A stretch of 64,000 nt of DNA from Hymenobacter cavernae (GTDB taxonomy: Bacteria; Bacteroidota; Bacteroidia; Cytophagales; Hymenobacteraceae): positions 879,137-943,136 of the forward strand of contig NZ_BMHT01000002.1 of assembly GCF_014641455.1 (NCBI RefSeq). The letters are read 5' to 3'. How positions within the stretch are numbered: position 1 is the stretch's first letter; each line of letters starts with the position of its first letter. The translations under genes were made by a program, and so were the position numbers. Shown piece by piece: positions 17,721 through 25,422 of this stretch. The notes under the pieces were generated by a model. It saw only the letters and a program-made list of their open reading frames with translations, was not told the DNA's origin and ran no database searches.

Positions 17721-19565
17721 TTACACCAGTGCGGCATTCGTTTGCAATTGATTCAGACGCTGATACAAACCGCCCGAACGGCGCAGCAACTCCTCGTGTG
17801 TGCCGCGCTCTACAATGCGGCCATGTTGCAGTACCACAATCTCGTCGGCGTGCTGCACGGTGCTCAGGCGGTGGGCAATAACCAGGGACGTGCGGCTCTG
17901 CATCAGACGCGTCAGGGCTTCCTGCACCAACTTTTCCGATTCGGTATCCAGTGCCGAAGTAGCTTCATCGAGAATCAGAATGGGCGGATTGCGCAGAATG
18001 GCGCGGGCAATGCTCAGGCGTTGGCGTTGCCCGCCGGAAAGGCGCGAGCCCCGGTCGCCAATGAGTGTTTGGTAGCCATCGGCTGTGGCCGTGATGAAGT
18101 CGTGGGCGTTAGCAATTTTGGCGGCTTCAATAACCTGTGCTTCGGTGGCTTCGGTGTTGAAGCGGATGTTGTTGAAGATGGTGTCGTTGAACAGAATGCT
18201 TTCCTGCGTTACGATGCCCATCTGGTCGCGCACGGAGTGGATGGTGCAGTCGCGCAGGTCGTGGCCGTCGATGAGAATCTGCCCGCCGGTGGGATCGTAA
18301 AACCTAGGTAGCAAGTCGGCCAGCGTTGATTTGCCGCCGCCTGATGGACCAACCAAGGCGACAGTCCTGCCTTTGGGGATAATCAGGTTAATATCCTGAA
18401 GCACAGGTTGGTCGCCATAGGCAAATTGCAGGTTGCGCAGCTCAATCTGCTCCCGGAAGGGCGGCAGCACGCGTGCGTCGGGCTGGTCGCGCACCGTTGG
18501 CTCCGTGTCGATGATGCTCAGAATCCGCTCACCGGCTACCAGGCCGCGCTGGATGTTGCTGAACGCGGAAGACAACGCCTTAGCGGGCACTAGAATCTGG
18601 GAAAACAGGATGATGTAACCGATGAAGTCCGCCGCTTCCAGCTCCGACTGGCCGCCGAGCACCAAAGTGCCGCCGAAATAAAGCAAGCCAGCCACCACCG
18701 TCACGCCCGCAAATTCGGAGAAGGGTGAAGCTAGGTCGCGGGTGTTGTCGATGTTTTGAGCGGTGCGGGCGTACTGTTCGTTTTGGGCGCGGAACTTCTC
18801 CTGAATGTAGGGCTGGGCGTTAAAAGCCTTGATAACGCGGATGCCACCTAGGGTCTCGTCAATCACCGACAGCATCGTACCTAGGGTCGATTGGCTTTGC
18901 TGAGCTTGGCGCCGCAGCCGCTTGGATACGGTGGAAATCACACCGCCCGAAATCGGCAGCAAAATCAGCGTAAACAGCGTCAGCTTCACCGACATAGAGA
19001 ACAGCAGCACAAAGAAAGCAATGATGGAAAGCGGCTCCCGAATGACGGCCGTCATGGTGTTCACCACGGAGGTTTCCACTTCCTGCACATCATTGGTGAA
19101 GCGCGACATCAGGTCACCCTTCCGCTCGCCGGAGAAATAACCTAGTTGCAACTGCGTGATTCGCACGTACAAAGCCTCGCGTAAGGTGCGAATAACCCGC
19201 GCCCGTACCCGCGCCAGAATCCGCAGGCTCAGGTAGCGGAACACGTTGCTCATCAGCACTGATACCACCACCACTAAGCACACAAAGGTGAGTGCCCCCA
19301 CGCGCCCATGCGACTCAATAATCTGGCTGAAGAAGTAGTTGAAGGTGTCCTTTATATAAGCTGTCGAGAGCGAAAAGCTAGGTAGCACCGCCGGCGCCTC
19401 CGACGTGTGCTGCTCCGTGGTGTTGAACAGCACATTGAGTAGCGGGATGATAAGCGTGAAGTTGGCAAGCCCGAAGAAGATAGCCAGTACCGTGCACACA
19501 ACATATTGCGGCAGGAAGCTGGTAAAGGGTCGGGCAAATTGCAGAATGCGGAGGTACGTCTTCAT
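17721..19565 (-). CDS. MsbA-type ABC exporter (fused permease and ATPase)
   Basis: A 614-residue half-transporter. The N-terminal 330 residues contain six predicted membrane helices of the ABC exporter type 1 fold. The nucleotide-binding domain has Walker A GPSGGGKST near residue 395, the Q-loop, signature LSGGQRQR near 498, Walker B ILILDEATSALD and the H-loop AHRLS. This layout fits lipid or lipid A flippases such as MsbA, and the nearby gmhA and lipid A deacylase genes support that, but the substrate cannot be read from sequence. ATG 19565 is preferred to an earlier in-frame codon at 19586. A TACCTTTG box ends seven bases before it. Confidence 0.9.
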   Translation of the reverse strand: MKTYLRILQFARPFTSFLPQYVVCTVLAIFFGLANFTLIIPLLNVLFNTTEQHTSEAPAVLPSFSLSTAYIKDTFNYFFSQIIESHGRVGALTFVCLVVVVSVLMSNVFRYLSLRILARVRARVIRTLREALYVRITQLQLGYFSGERKGDLMSRFTNDVQEVETSVVNTMTAVIREPLSIIAFFVLLFSMSVKLTLFTLILLPISGGVISTVSKRLRRQAQQSQSTLGTMLSVIDETLGGIRVIKAFNAQPYIQEKFRAQNEQYARTAQNIDNTRDLASPFSEFAGVTVVAGLLYFGGTLVLGGQSELEAADFIGYIILFSQILVPAKALSSAFSNIQRGLVAGERILSIIDTEPTVRDQPDARVLPPFREQIELRNLQFAYGDQPVLQDINLIIPKGRTVALVGPSGGGKSTLADLLPRFYDPTGGQILIDGHDLRDCTIHSVRDQMGIVTQESILFNDTIFNNIRFNTEATEAQVIEAAKIANAHDFITATADGYQTLIGDRGSRLSGGQRQRLSIARAILRNPPILILDEATSALDTESEKLVQEALTRLMQSRTSLVIAHRLSTVQHADEIVVLQHGRIVERGTHEELLRRSGGLYQRLNQLQTNAALV

Positions 19566-19572
19566 GGGGCCG

Positions 19573-19580
19573 CAAAGGTA
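19573..19580 (-). promoter_or_regulatory. -7 box of the ABC exporter, directly before its start
   Basis: On the minus strand TACCTTTG is followed after seven bases by the ATG at 19565, predicting a leaderless or almost leaderless mRNA. No clear -33 element is seen. Confidence 0.5.
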
Positions 19581-19747
19581 GCGCATTCGGCGTGTCGGCT
19601 TTGTAGCACCACAGTGAATGGCCTAAGTTAGACTGGCAGCCTAGGTCGATAAAGACGGAAGAGCAATGAAATTACACGAGTGTTGTAGCAGCCTTATTTC
19701 AGCTCTTGGGAGTATACGCCCGATGTATTATATGGAACCATCTTATG

Positions 19748-19773
19748 TGGCAACGTTCCCGATAACGTTTGCA
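19748..19773 (+). promoter_or_regulatory. LacI-type operator upstream of GH28-GH105
   Basis: The core AACGTTCCCGATAACGTT holds two AACGTT half-sites. The whole 26-bp word recurs exactly, and in the same orientation, at 24997-25022 beside the lacI gene. The last bases supply TTTG (19768-19771), which may serve as the -33 element, so a bound repressor would block the promoter. The gene start is about 230 bases downstream. Apart from this operator I see nothing in the 19581-20000 interval. Confidence 0.7.
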
Positions 19774-20000
19774 CAAATAAGTAGACATATTAAGGCTGAT
19801 AATACTGATCTAATGATTTAACATTAATCGAATATTAGCTTGTCTGTACGTTGGGGTTTCTGCGCCTACTTAGCATTGCTGCTATTGTTAGTACCTTCTG
19901 AAGAGTGAAGATGCTCATGTAATCCTGGGTTTCTTAGTAACTAGCGGCCTGCTTGGCATCAGCTCAATTTCCTGATTTACCACCTCAAAATAACCCACTC

Positions 20001-21662
20001 TTGAAAGTTCTATTCTCGTCTGCGCTGCTCGTCCTTGGAAGTTTGCTGACGCATTTGGATGCCACCGCAGGCCCAAATCCACCGTTGCCTTTGGTCAAGA
20101 CACCTGAGTTTCGCAAAGACACCGTTAACATCACCAAGTTTGGCGCCGTCCCCGACGGCCTGACGAAATCAACCGCCATCCAGCAGGCCATCGACGCGTG
20201 CAGCAAAGCCGGTGGCGGAGTGGTGCTCGTGCCCCGTGGCCATTGGCTGACAGCGGGCATCGAGATGCGCAGCAACGTGAATTTGCACCTGGCCCAAGGA
20301 GCCTTCGTGCAGTTCAGTGACAACCACGCCGACTATCACCTGATTAAAACAAGTTGGGAAGGCGTGGCCGCCGTGCGTAATCAGGCCTTGATCTACGGTG
20401 AAAACCTCGAAAACATTGCCGTGACCGGGCAAGGCGTGTTCGACGGCGCCGGCAATACGTGGCGCGCCGTAAAGAAGAGCAAGCTGACCGAAACCGAGTG
20501 GAAGCGCCTGACGGCTTCCGGCGGCGTGGTGAATGATAAAAAGGATACATGGTATCCGTCGGCGCAGTCGTTGAAAGGCTCGACCATTCCGGAAGCGTTT
20601 TACATCCGGGAAGGCAAACAAACCCCAAAAGACTTTGAAGACATCAAAGACTTTCTGCGGCCCGATATGATTGTGTTGGCTAGCTCCAAACGTATTCTGC
20701 TAGAAGGCGTGACGTTCCAAAACTCGCCCGCCTGGACGATTCACCCGCTGATGTGCGAGGATATCACTGTTCGCAACGTGCAGGCGCTGAATCCGGAGTA
20801 CGGTCAGAATACCGACGGCATCGACCTGGAGTCATGCAAAAACGGCATTCTGGAAGGCAGCACCTTCGACGTGGGCGATGATGGCATCTGCATCAAGTCG
20901 GGCCGTGATGAGCAGGGCCGTAAGCGCGGCATGCCGACCGAAAACTTCATTATCCGCAACTGCAAGGTGTACCACGCCCACGGCGGCTTTGTTATTGGCT
21001 CCGAAATGTCGGGCGGCGCACGCAACATTTACGTTTCCAACCTAACCTTTATGGGCACCGACGTCGGCCTGCGCTTCAAGGCAGCGCGCGGTCGGGGCGG
21101 CGTGGTCGAGAATATCTTCATCGACAAGGTAGATATGAAGGACATTGTGGGGCAGGCCATTATTTTCGACCTGTACTACATGGCTAAAGACCCCGTACCG
21201 CTGGCTGGCGAGTCGACAGCGCCGCCGGTTATTAAAGCGGAGCCGCTGAATGAAGGCACGCCGACGTTCCGACACATCGAAATCAAGAACGTAACCTGCA
21301 ACGGTGCCGAAACCGCCATCATGCTGCGCGGCTTGCCCGAGATGCCTGTTAAGGACATCAGCATCGAAAACGCCATTTTGCAAAGCACGAAGCCCATGCT
21401 GTGCATCGAAGCCGAAAATATCCGGCTGAAGAACGTAACCCTGATTTCGAAGGAAACGAAGCCGGTGCTGGAGATTCAGAACAGTCAGAACATCAGCTTC
21501 GACAACCTGAAGTACACGCCTGGCGCCGACCTGCTCATGCGCATCACCGGCGACCGAACCAAGAACATCAAGCTCACCAACACCGACACGAAAGCCGCCA
21601 AGAAAGACGTAGAGCTAGGTGACAAGGTGTCGAAGAAAGCAGTGCTGGTTTCTAAAAAGTAA
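20001..21662 (+). CDS. Glycoside hydrolase family 28 (polygalacturonase-like)
   Basis: Hydrolyses alpha-1,4 galacturonosyl links in pectin backbones, probably in the periplasm or at the surface. The parallel beta-helix carries the GH28 signatures in order: NTDGIDLESC, VGDDGICIKSG with the Asp pair, HGGFVIGSEMSGG and LRFKAARG. No ATG is available in frame. TTG at 20001 is chosen because it begins a good signal peptide (LKVLFSSALLVLGSLLTHLDATAG); TTG at 19953 is an alternative that puts 16 polar residues in front. It is the first gene of the pectin locus, 106 bases before the GH105 gene, with a LacI-type operator upstream. Confidence 0.9.
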   Translation: MKVLFSSALLVLGSLLTHLDATAGPNPPLPLVKTPEFRKDTVNITKFGAVPDGLTKSTAIQQAIDACSKAGGGVVLVPRGHWLTAGIEMRSNVNLHLAQGAFVQFSDNHADYHLIKTSWEGVAAVRNQALIYGENLENIAVTGQGVFDGAGNTWRAVKKSKLTETEWKRLTASGGVVNDKKDTWYPSAQSLKGSTIPEAFYIREGKQTPKDFEDIKDFLRPDMIVLASSKRILLEGVTFQNSPAWTIHPLMCEDITVRNVQALNPEYGQNTDGIDLESCKNGILEGSTFDVGDDGICIKSGRDEQGRKRGMPTENFIIRNCKVYHAHGGFVIGSEMSGGARNIYVSNLTFMGTDVGLRFKAARGRGGVVENIFIDKVDMKDIVGQAIIFDLYYMAKDPVPLAGESTAPPVIKAEPLNEGTPTFRHIEIKNVTCNGAETAIMLRGLPEMPVKDISIENAILQSTKPMLCIEAENIRLKNVTLISKETKPVLEIQNSQNISFDNLKYTPGADLLMRITGDRTKNIKLTNTDTKAAKKDVELGDKVSKKAVLVSKK

Positions 21663-21681
21663 GTTTCTTGTCTGATGGACT

Positions 21682-21733
21682 TCAGTCTGGACAGATGCAA
21701 CGGCGTTTCGACGTCGTGCATTTGCCCAGACTG
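21682..21733 (+). repeat. Intercistronic hairpin between GH28 and GH105
   Basis: TCAGTCTGG (21682-21690) pairs with CCAGACTGA (21725-21733), and the arms extend inward with a few mismatches. There is no T run, so it more likely stabilises or processes the mRNA than terminates it. Confidence 0.55.
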
Positions 21734-21767
21734 AAGCTGTGTTATAGGCATTACGTACCTTTCTCCC

Positions 21768-23717
21768 ATGAAAAAGAGTTTTCATCTGCTAACCGCCGCC
21801 TTGCTTTTAGGGCTAGGTCAAAACGCCGTGGCGCAAACCAGCGGGCCCGCCCAGACCATGTCGCAGCGCATGGCTGATGCCTTCATCAGCTGGCATCCGG
21901 ATTCCATTCTCATCGGCAACCGCAAAACGGCCCGTTGGGATTATGAGCAAGGCCTGATGCTGAAAGCGTTGGAGCGAGTGTGGCAACGCACTGGCGACGC
22001 CAAGTACTACACGTATATTATAAAGGACATCGACCAGTTTGTGCGACCCGGCGGCGTTATCCGGACCTACAAGCTGGAAGATTACAACCTCGATAACCTG
22101 ACTACCGGCCACGCGTTGCTGACTCTAGCTCAGGTATCGCAGGGCAGCCAGGCGGCGCAGGAGAAGTACAAGCTAGCTGCCCAAACGCTGCGCAAGCAGC
22201 TTGATGGCCAACCCCGCACCAAGGAAGGTGGCTTCTGGCACAAGAAAGTGTATCCGAACCAGATGTGGCTCGATGGCTTGTACATGGCCGAGCCGTTCTA
22301 CGCTGAGTACAGCAAAGTCTTCAACCAGCCCGCGGGCTTCGATGATGTGGCGAAGCAGTTCGCGCTTATTGAGAAGCATCTGGTTGATCCCAAGACGGGC
22401 CTGCTCTACCACGGCTACGATGAAAGCAAAGAGCAGAAGTGGGCGAACAAGCAAACTGGCCAGTCGCCTAATTTCTGGGACCGGGGTATGGGCTGGTACG
22501 CTATGGCCCTCGTTGATGTGCTGGACTACTTCCCCGCCAATCATCCGCAACGTGCTCAGCTTATCAAAGATGTGCAGCGACTGGCACCCGTGCTAGCTAA
22601 GTACCAGGATGCTAAAACGGGTACCTGGTCGCTGGTAGTTGACCAGGCTACACGCAAAGGCAACTACGCCGAAGCGTCGGGCTCCAGCATGTTTGTGTAC
22701 ATGCTGGCAAAAGGCGTGCGCATGGGCTACCTCGACAAGAAGTACGCCGCCGTGGCGCAAAAAGGCTACGATGGCCTGCTGAAGACATTTGTAGCCACCG
22801 AGAACAACGCCCTGGCGTTCAATGGCACCGTGAGCGTGGGTGGCCTGGGTGGTAACCCTTACCGCGATGGCAGCTACGAGTATTACCTCAGCGAGCCACT
22901 GCGCAAGAACGACCTGAAAGGCGTAGGCCCGTTCATCCTGGCGAGCGTCGAGATGGAGATTGCCAAGGAGAACAACCTAGGTCAGAACAAGACCGTTGGG
23001 CTCGATTATTACTTCAACCACGAATTCCGCAAGAACCCCGTCACGGGTGAGCAGGAGCAATGGCACTACACCTGGGAAGAGCGGACGCACGGCGGCTTCT
23101 GGCTGTGGGGCAACCAGTTCCGGGAGCTAGGTGCCAAAACCATTTCCATTCCGACTGCGCCAACGGCGGCTTCGCTGAAAGGCGTGGACGTGTACATCAT
23201 CGTGGACCCCGACTCCAAGAAGGAGAGCCCCAAACCTAACTTCGTGCAGGCCAACGACATCAAAGCCATTTCCGACTGGGTGAAGGCCGGTGGTACGCTC
23301 GTGATGATGGCCAATGATACCTCCAACTGCGAAATCCCGCACTTCAATGAGCTGGCTAAAGCATTCGGCCTCAGCTTCATTCCGAAGAGCCTGAACATGG
23401 TGCAGGGCAGCGAGTTCGAGCAGGGCCGCGTTGATATTCCGGCCGGTAACGCCGTCTTTAAACACACGAAAGCCGCCTACATCAAAGAGCTGGCTCCTAT
23501 TAGCCTGCAAGGCAACACGGGTAAGGCGCTCGTCTCCAAAGGCAGCGACGTAATTATGGCTACGGCCAAAGTCGGTAAAGGAACCGTGTTCGTGGTCGGC
23601 GACCCGTGGCTGTATAACGAGTACACCGATGGCCGCAAGATTCCGGCCGTGTACGAGAACTTCAACGCCGGCAAAGACCTGGCTACCTGGCTGCTCCAGC
23701 AGAAAGCAGCCAAGTAA
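21768..23717 (+). CDS. GH88/GH105 unsaturated uronyl hydrolase with C-terminal DUF4350-like domain
   Basis: A secreted enzyme of 649 residues with signal peptide MKKSFHLLTAALLLGLGQNAVA. Residues about 30-400 form the alpha/alpha barrel of GH105 enzymes, which remove unsaturated galacturonyl ends made by lyases. WDYEQGLMLKALERVW, MWLDGLYMAEPF (region of the catalytic Asp) and FWDRGMGWYAMALVDVL are characteristic. Residues about 460-645 are a second domain with VDVYIIVDPD, KAGGTLVMMAND and GKGTVFVVGDPWLYNEY, like the DUF4350/ThuA-type domain attached to many Bacteroidota GH105 enzymes. It follows GH28 in the same operon and ends before a strong terminator. Confidence 0.9.
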   Translation: MKKSFHLLTAALLLGLGQNAVAQTSGPAQTMSQRMADAFISWHPDSILIGNRKTARWDYEQGLMLKALERVWQRTGDAKYYTYIIKDIDQFVRPGGVIRTYKLEDYNLDNLTTGHALLTLAQVSQGSQAAQEKYKLAAQTLRKQLDGQPRTKEGGFWHKKVYPNQMWLDGLYMAEPFYAEYSKVFNQPAGFDDVAKQFALIEKHLVDPKTGLLYHGYDESKEQKWANKQTGQSPNFWDRGMGWYAMALVDVLDYFPANHPQRAQLIKDVQRLAPVLAKYQDAKTGTWSLVVDQATRKGNYAEASGSSMFVYMLAKGVRMGYLDKKYAAVAQKGYDGLLKTFVATENNALAFNGTVSVGGLGGNPYRDGSYEYYLSEPLRKNDLKGVGPFILASVEMEIAKENNLGQNKTVGLDYYFNHEFRKNPVTGEQEQWHYTWEERTHGGFWLWGNQFRELGAKTISIPTAPTAASLKGVDVYIIVDPDSKKESPKPNFVQANDIKAISDWVKAGGTLVMMANDTSNCEIPHFNELAKAFGLSFIPKSLNMVQGSEFEQGRVDIPAGNAVFKHTKAAYIKELAPISLQGNTGKALVSKGSDVIMATAKVGKGTVFVVGDPWLYNEYTDGRKIPAVYENFNAGKDLATWLLQQKAAK

Positions 23718-23730
23718 GTAGCCTCCCTAT

Positions 23731-23789
23731 ATAAAAACCTAGATCCCCATCTTCCTGCTTGCAGGAAAGTGGGGACCTAGGTTTTTATA
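23731..23789. terminator. Bidirectional terminator between GH105 and lacI
   Basis: An almost perfect 28-base inverted repeat (23731-23758 with 23761-23788). The outer arms ATAAAAACCTAG and CTAGGTTTTTAT provide an A run on one side and a T run on the other, so it can serve both convergent genes. Confidence 0.85.
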
Positions 23790-23816
23790 GCAATACTTAT
23801 AGCGAGAAAGCTAGCT

Positions 23817-24863
23817 TTAGCTAGGGTAAGAAACAGGATTTAGCTTACTCACTGGCTTGGAAGATTCGCGGATAATGAGCTCAGTCGGAATCTTGACTGT
23901 GCTGACAGGCGCTGCTTTCTGCTTCTGTTCAATCAGATCGATAAGCCGCTCCGCTGCTACCTGCCCGATTTCCTGTGCCGGCTGCACCACCGTGCTGAGG
24001 GAAGGCGACAGAAGGTCGGCCACGTTCAGGTTGGTGAAGCCGATGAGCGAAACGTCCTCCGGAATACCTAGGTGCCGTTGGCGCAAAGCGGTCAGGCAGC
24101 CGACCGCCAGCCGGTCGCTGGCCGTAAAGAAAGCATCGGGAGTTGGCGTCAGCGCCATCAGCTCGTCAACCATGGGGCCTACCTCATCCGGCCCGAAAGT
24201 TCCGTAGCGCACCAGCTGCTCGTCGTAAGGCAAGCCATATTGCTCCAAGGCAGCCCGGTAGCCCGCCAGCCGCTCCTGCGTGATTGATAGCCACGGCGGA
24301 ATCGTCAGGTGTGCGATTCGCCGCCGACCACTCTTAATAAGGTGCTCGGTAGCCGCAAAAGCCCCCCCAAAGTTATCGGCTACCACTTGTGTTGCCTGTA
24401 GTTGGTGCGAAACCCGGTCGAAAAGCACAAGCGGCAGCCCTTTCTGCTGCACTTCTTTTAAGTGATCTACTTTCGACGTTTCGCTGGAAAGCGAGATGAG
24501 CAGGCCATCTACTTTCCGGTCCATCGACTGCTCAACGTTAGCTACTTCCCGCTCGTACGACTCGTGGCTTTGAAAGATAATGACATGGTAGCCACGATTG
24601 TAGGCGATTGCCTCAATGCCATTAATAGCTTGTGCAAAGAAGAAATTGGCAATCTGCGGGACAATGACCGCAATAGCCCGGCTGGCACTACCTTTCAAAC
24701 TAAGCGCAATCGGGTTGGGCCGGTAATTGAAACGCTCGGCGCACTCCATTACCAGTCGCTTTGTCTCCGGGTTTATCTCGTAGCTGCCTCTCAACGCCCG
24801 CGAAACGGTAGAGGTTGAGATATTCAGCTCCCGGGCAATGTCTTTTATAGTGAAGTTGCTCAA
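23817..24863 (-). CDS. LacI family transcriptional regulator of the pectin locus
   Basis: A 348-residue repressor-type regulator. The N-terminal helix-turn-helix and hinge read FTIKDIARELNISTSTVSRALRG and NYRPNPIALSLKG. The periplasmic-binding-protein-like effector domain (about 60-335) includes AVIVPQIANFFFAQAINGIE, VDGLLISLSSET and DAFFTASDRLAVG. The start is TTG at 24863: the HTH needs it and no ATG precedes it in frame. It probably binds the paired AACGTT operators at 19748 and 24997 and is released by a pectin-derived sugar acid; that link is inferred from location and repeat identity. One operator lies about 135 bases upstream of its own start, so autoregulation is possible. Confidence 0.93.
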   Translation of the reverse strand: MSNFTIKDIARELNISTSTVSRALRGSYEINPETKRLVMECAERFNYRPNPIALSLKGSASRAIAVIVPQIANFFFAQAINGIEAIAYNRGYHVIIFQSHESYEREVANVEQSMDRKVDGLLISLSSETSKVDHLKEVQQKGLPLVLFDRVSHQLQATQVVADNFGGAFAATEHLIKSGRRRIAHLTIPPWLSITQERLAGYRAALEQYGLPYDEQLVRYGTFGPDEVGPMVDELMALTPTPDAFFTASDRLAVGCLTALRQRHLGIPEDVSLIGFTNLNVADLLSPSLSTVVQPAQEIGQVAAERLIDLIEQKQKAAPVSTVKIPTELIIRESSKPVSKLNPVSYPS

Positions 24864-24996
24864 GTGGCAGAATGTAGTAGACTAGAGAAAATGCAATAAA
24901 CAAACGCGGTGCGTGGCCTATGCTCTTCGGCTGAACGCCTGAACGAAGCCCTAAATTCCACTTTTTTCTTCAATAAGCTTTTGGCGTGTGCTTGCA

Positions 24997-25022
24997 TGGC
25001 AACGTTCCCGATAACGTTTGCA
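24997..25022 (+). promoter_or_regulatory. LacI-type operator between lacI and susC
   Basis: Exact second copy of the 26-bp operator with core AACGTTCCCGATAACGTT, in the same orientation towards the downstream plus-strand genes. TTTG at 25017-25020 could be the -33 element, with TATTCTTC 18 bases further as an imperfect -7 box. This predicts a susC leader of roughly 370 bases. Confidence 0.72.
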
Positions 25023-25124
25023 AGAATAAAAGCTGAAATATTCTTCCTTTTTACTTTCAGACGGACTAATCTTATCAACCGAAATCTTTATTTGTCGGTA
25101 TTGGCACGCTGCTTGAGTTCTTCG

Positions 25125-25132
25125 AAACGTTT
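25125..25132. promoter_or_regulatory. Possible third LacI half-site in the susC leader
   Basis: The palindrome AAACGTTT contains the same AACGTT core and lies in the 559-base non-coding interval upstream of susC. A single short site is weak evidence. I see no other feature in 25133-25422. Confidence 0.3.
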
Positions 25133-25422
25133 ACAAACTACAACCGCCTCTATGTATCTCCGCCTCGTGGCTAGGTCCAATTACTGAAGCGAGAGCCACG
25201 GCGGATGCACAAGCTCATTGTTGACGCACCTCTACTGCTTATCTATCACGCGTTATCCTAGCGCTACTAGCCCGAAAATCTCACCCTATTTGCATCAGCC
25301 CCGGTTCAGCAAGCTAGCTTCTTAGCCAAGAACAATCCGAATCATACACACATCTATCCTAATAGATACCGAGGCCTTGCAGTAAATCAATTTAATTCAG
25401 TCCCACACCCTTCGTTTACTTT

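Noticed and set aside
17679..18311. 210-codon plus-strand frame
   Set aside because: Complement of the ATPase part of the ABC exporter, where Walker and signature motifs are clear.
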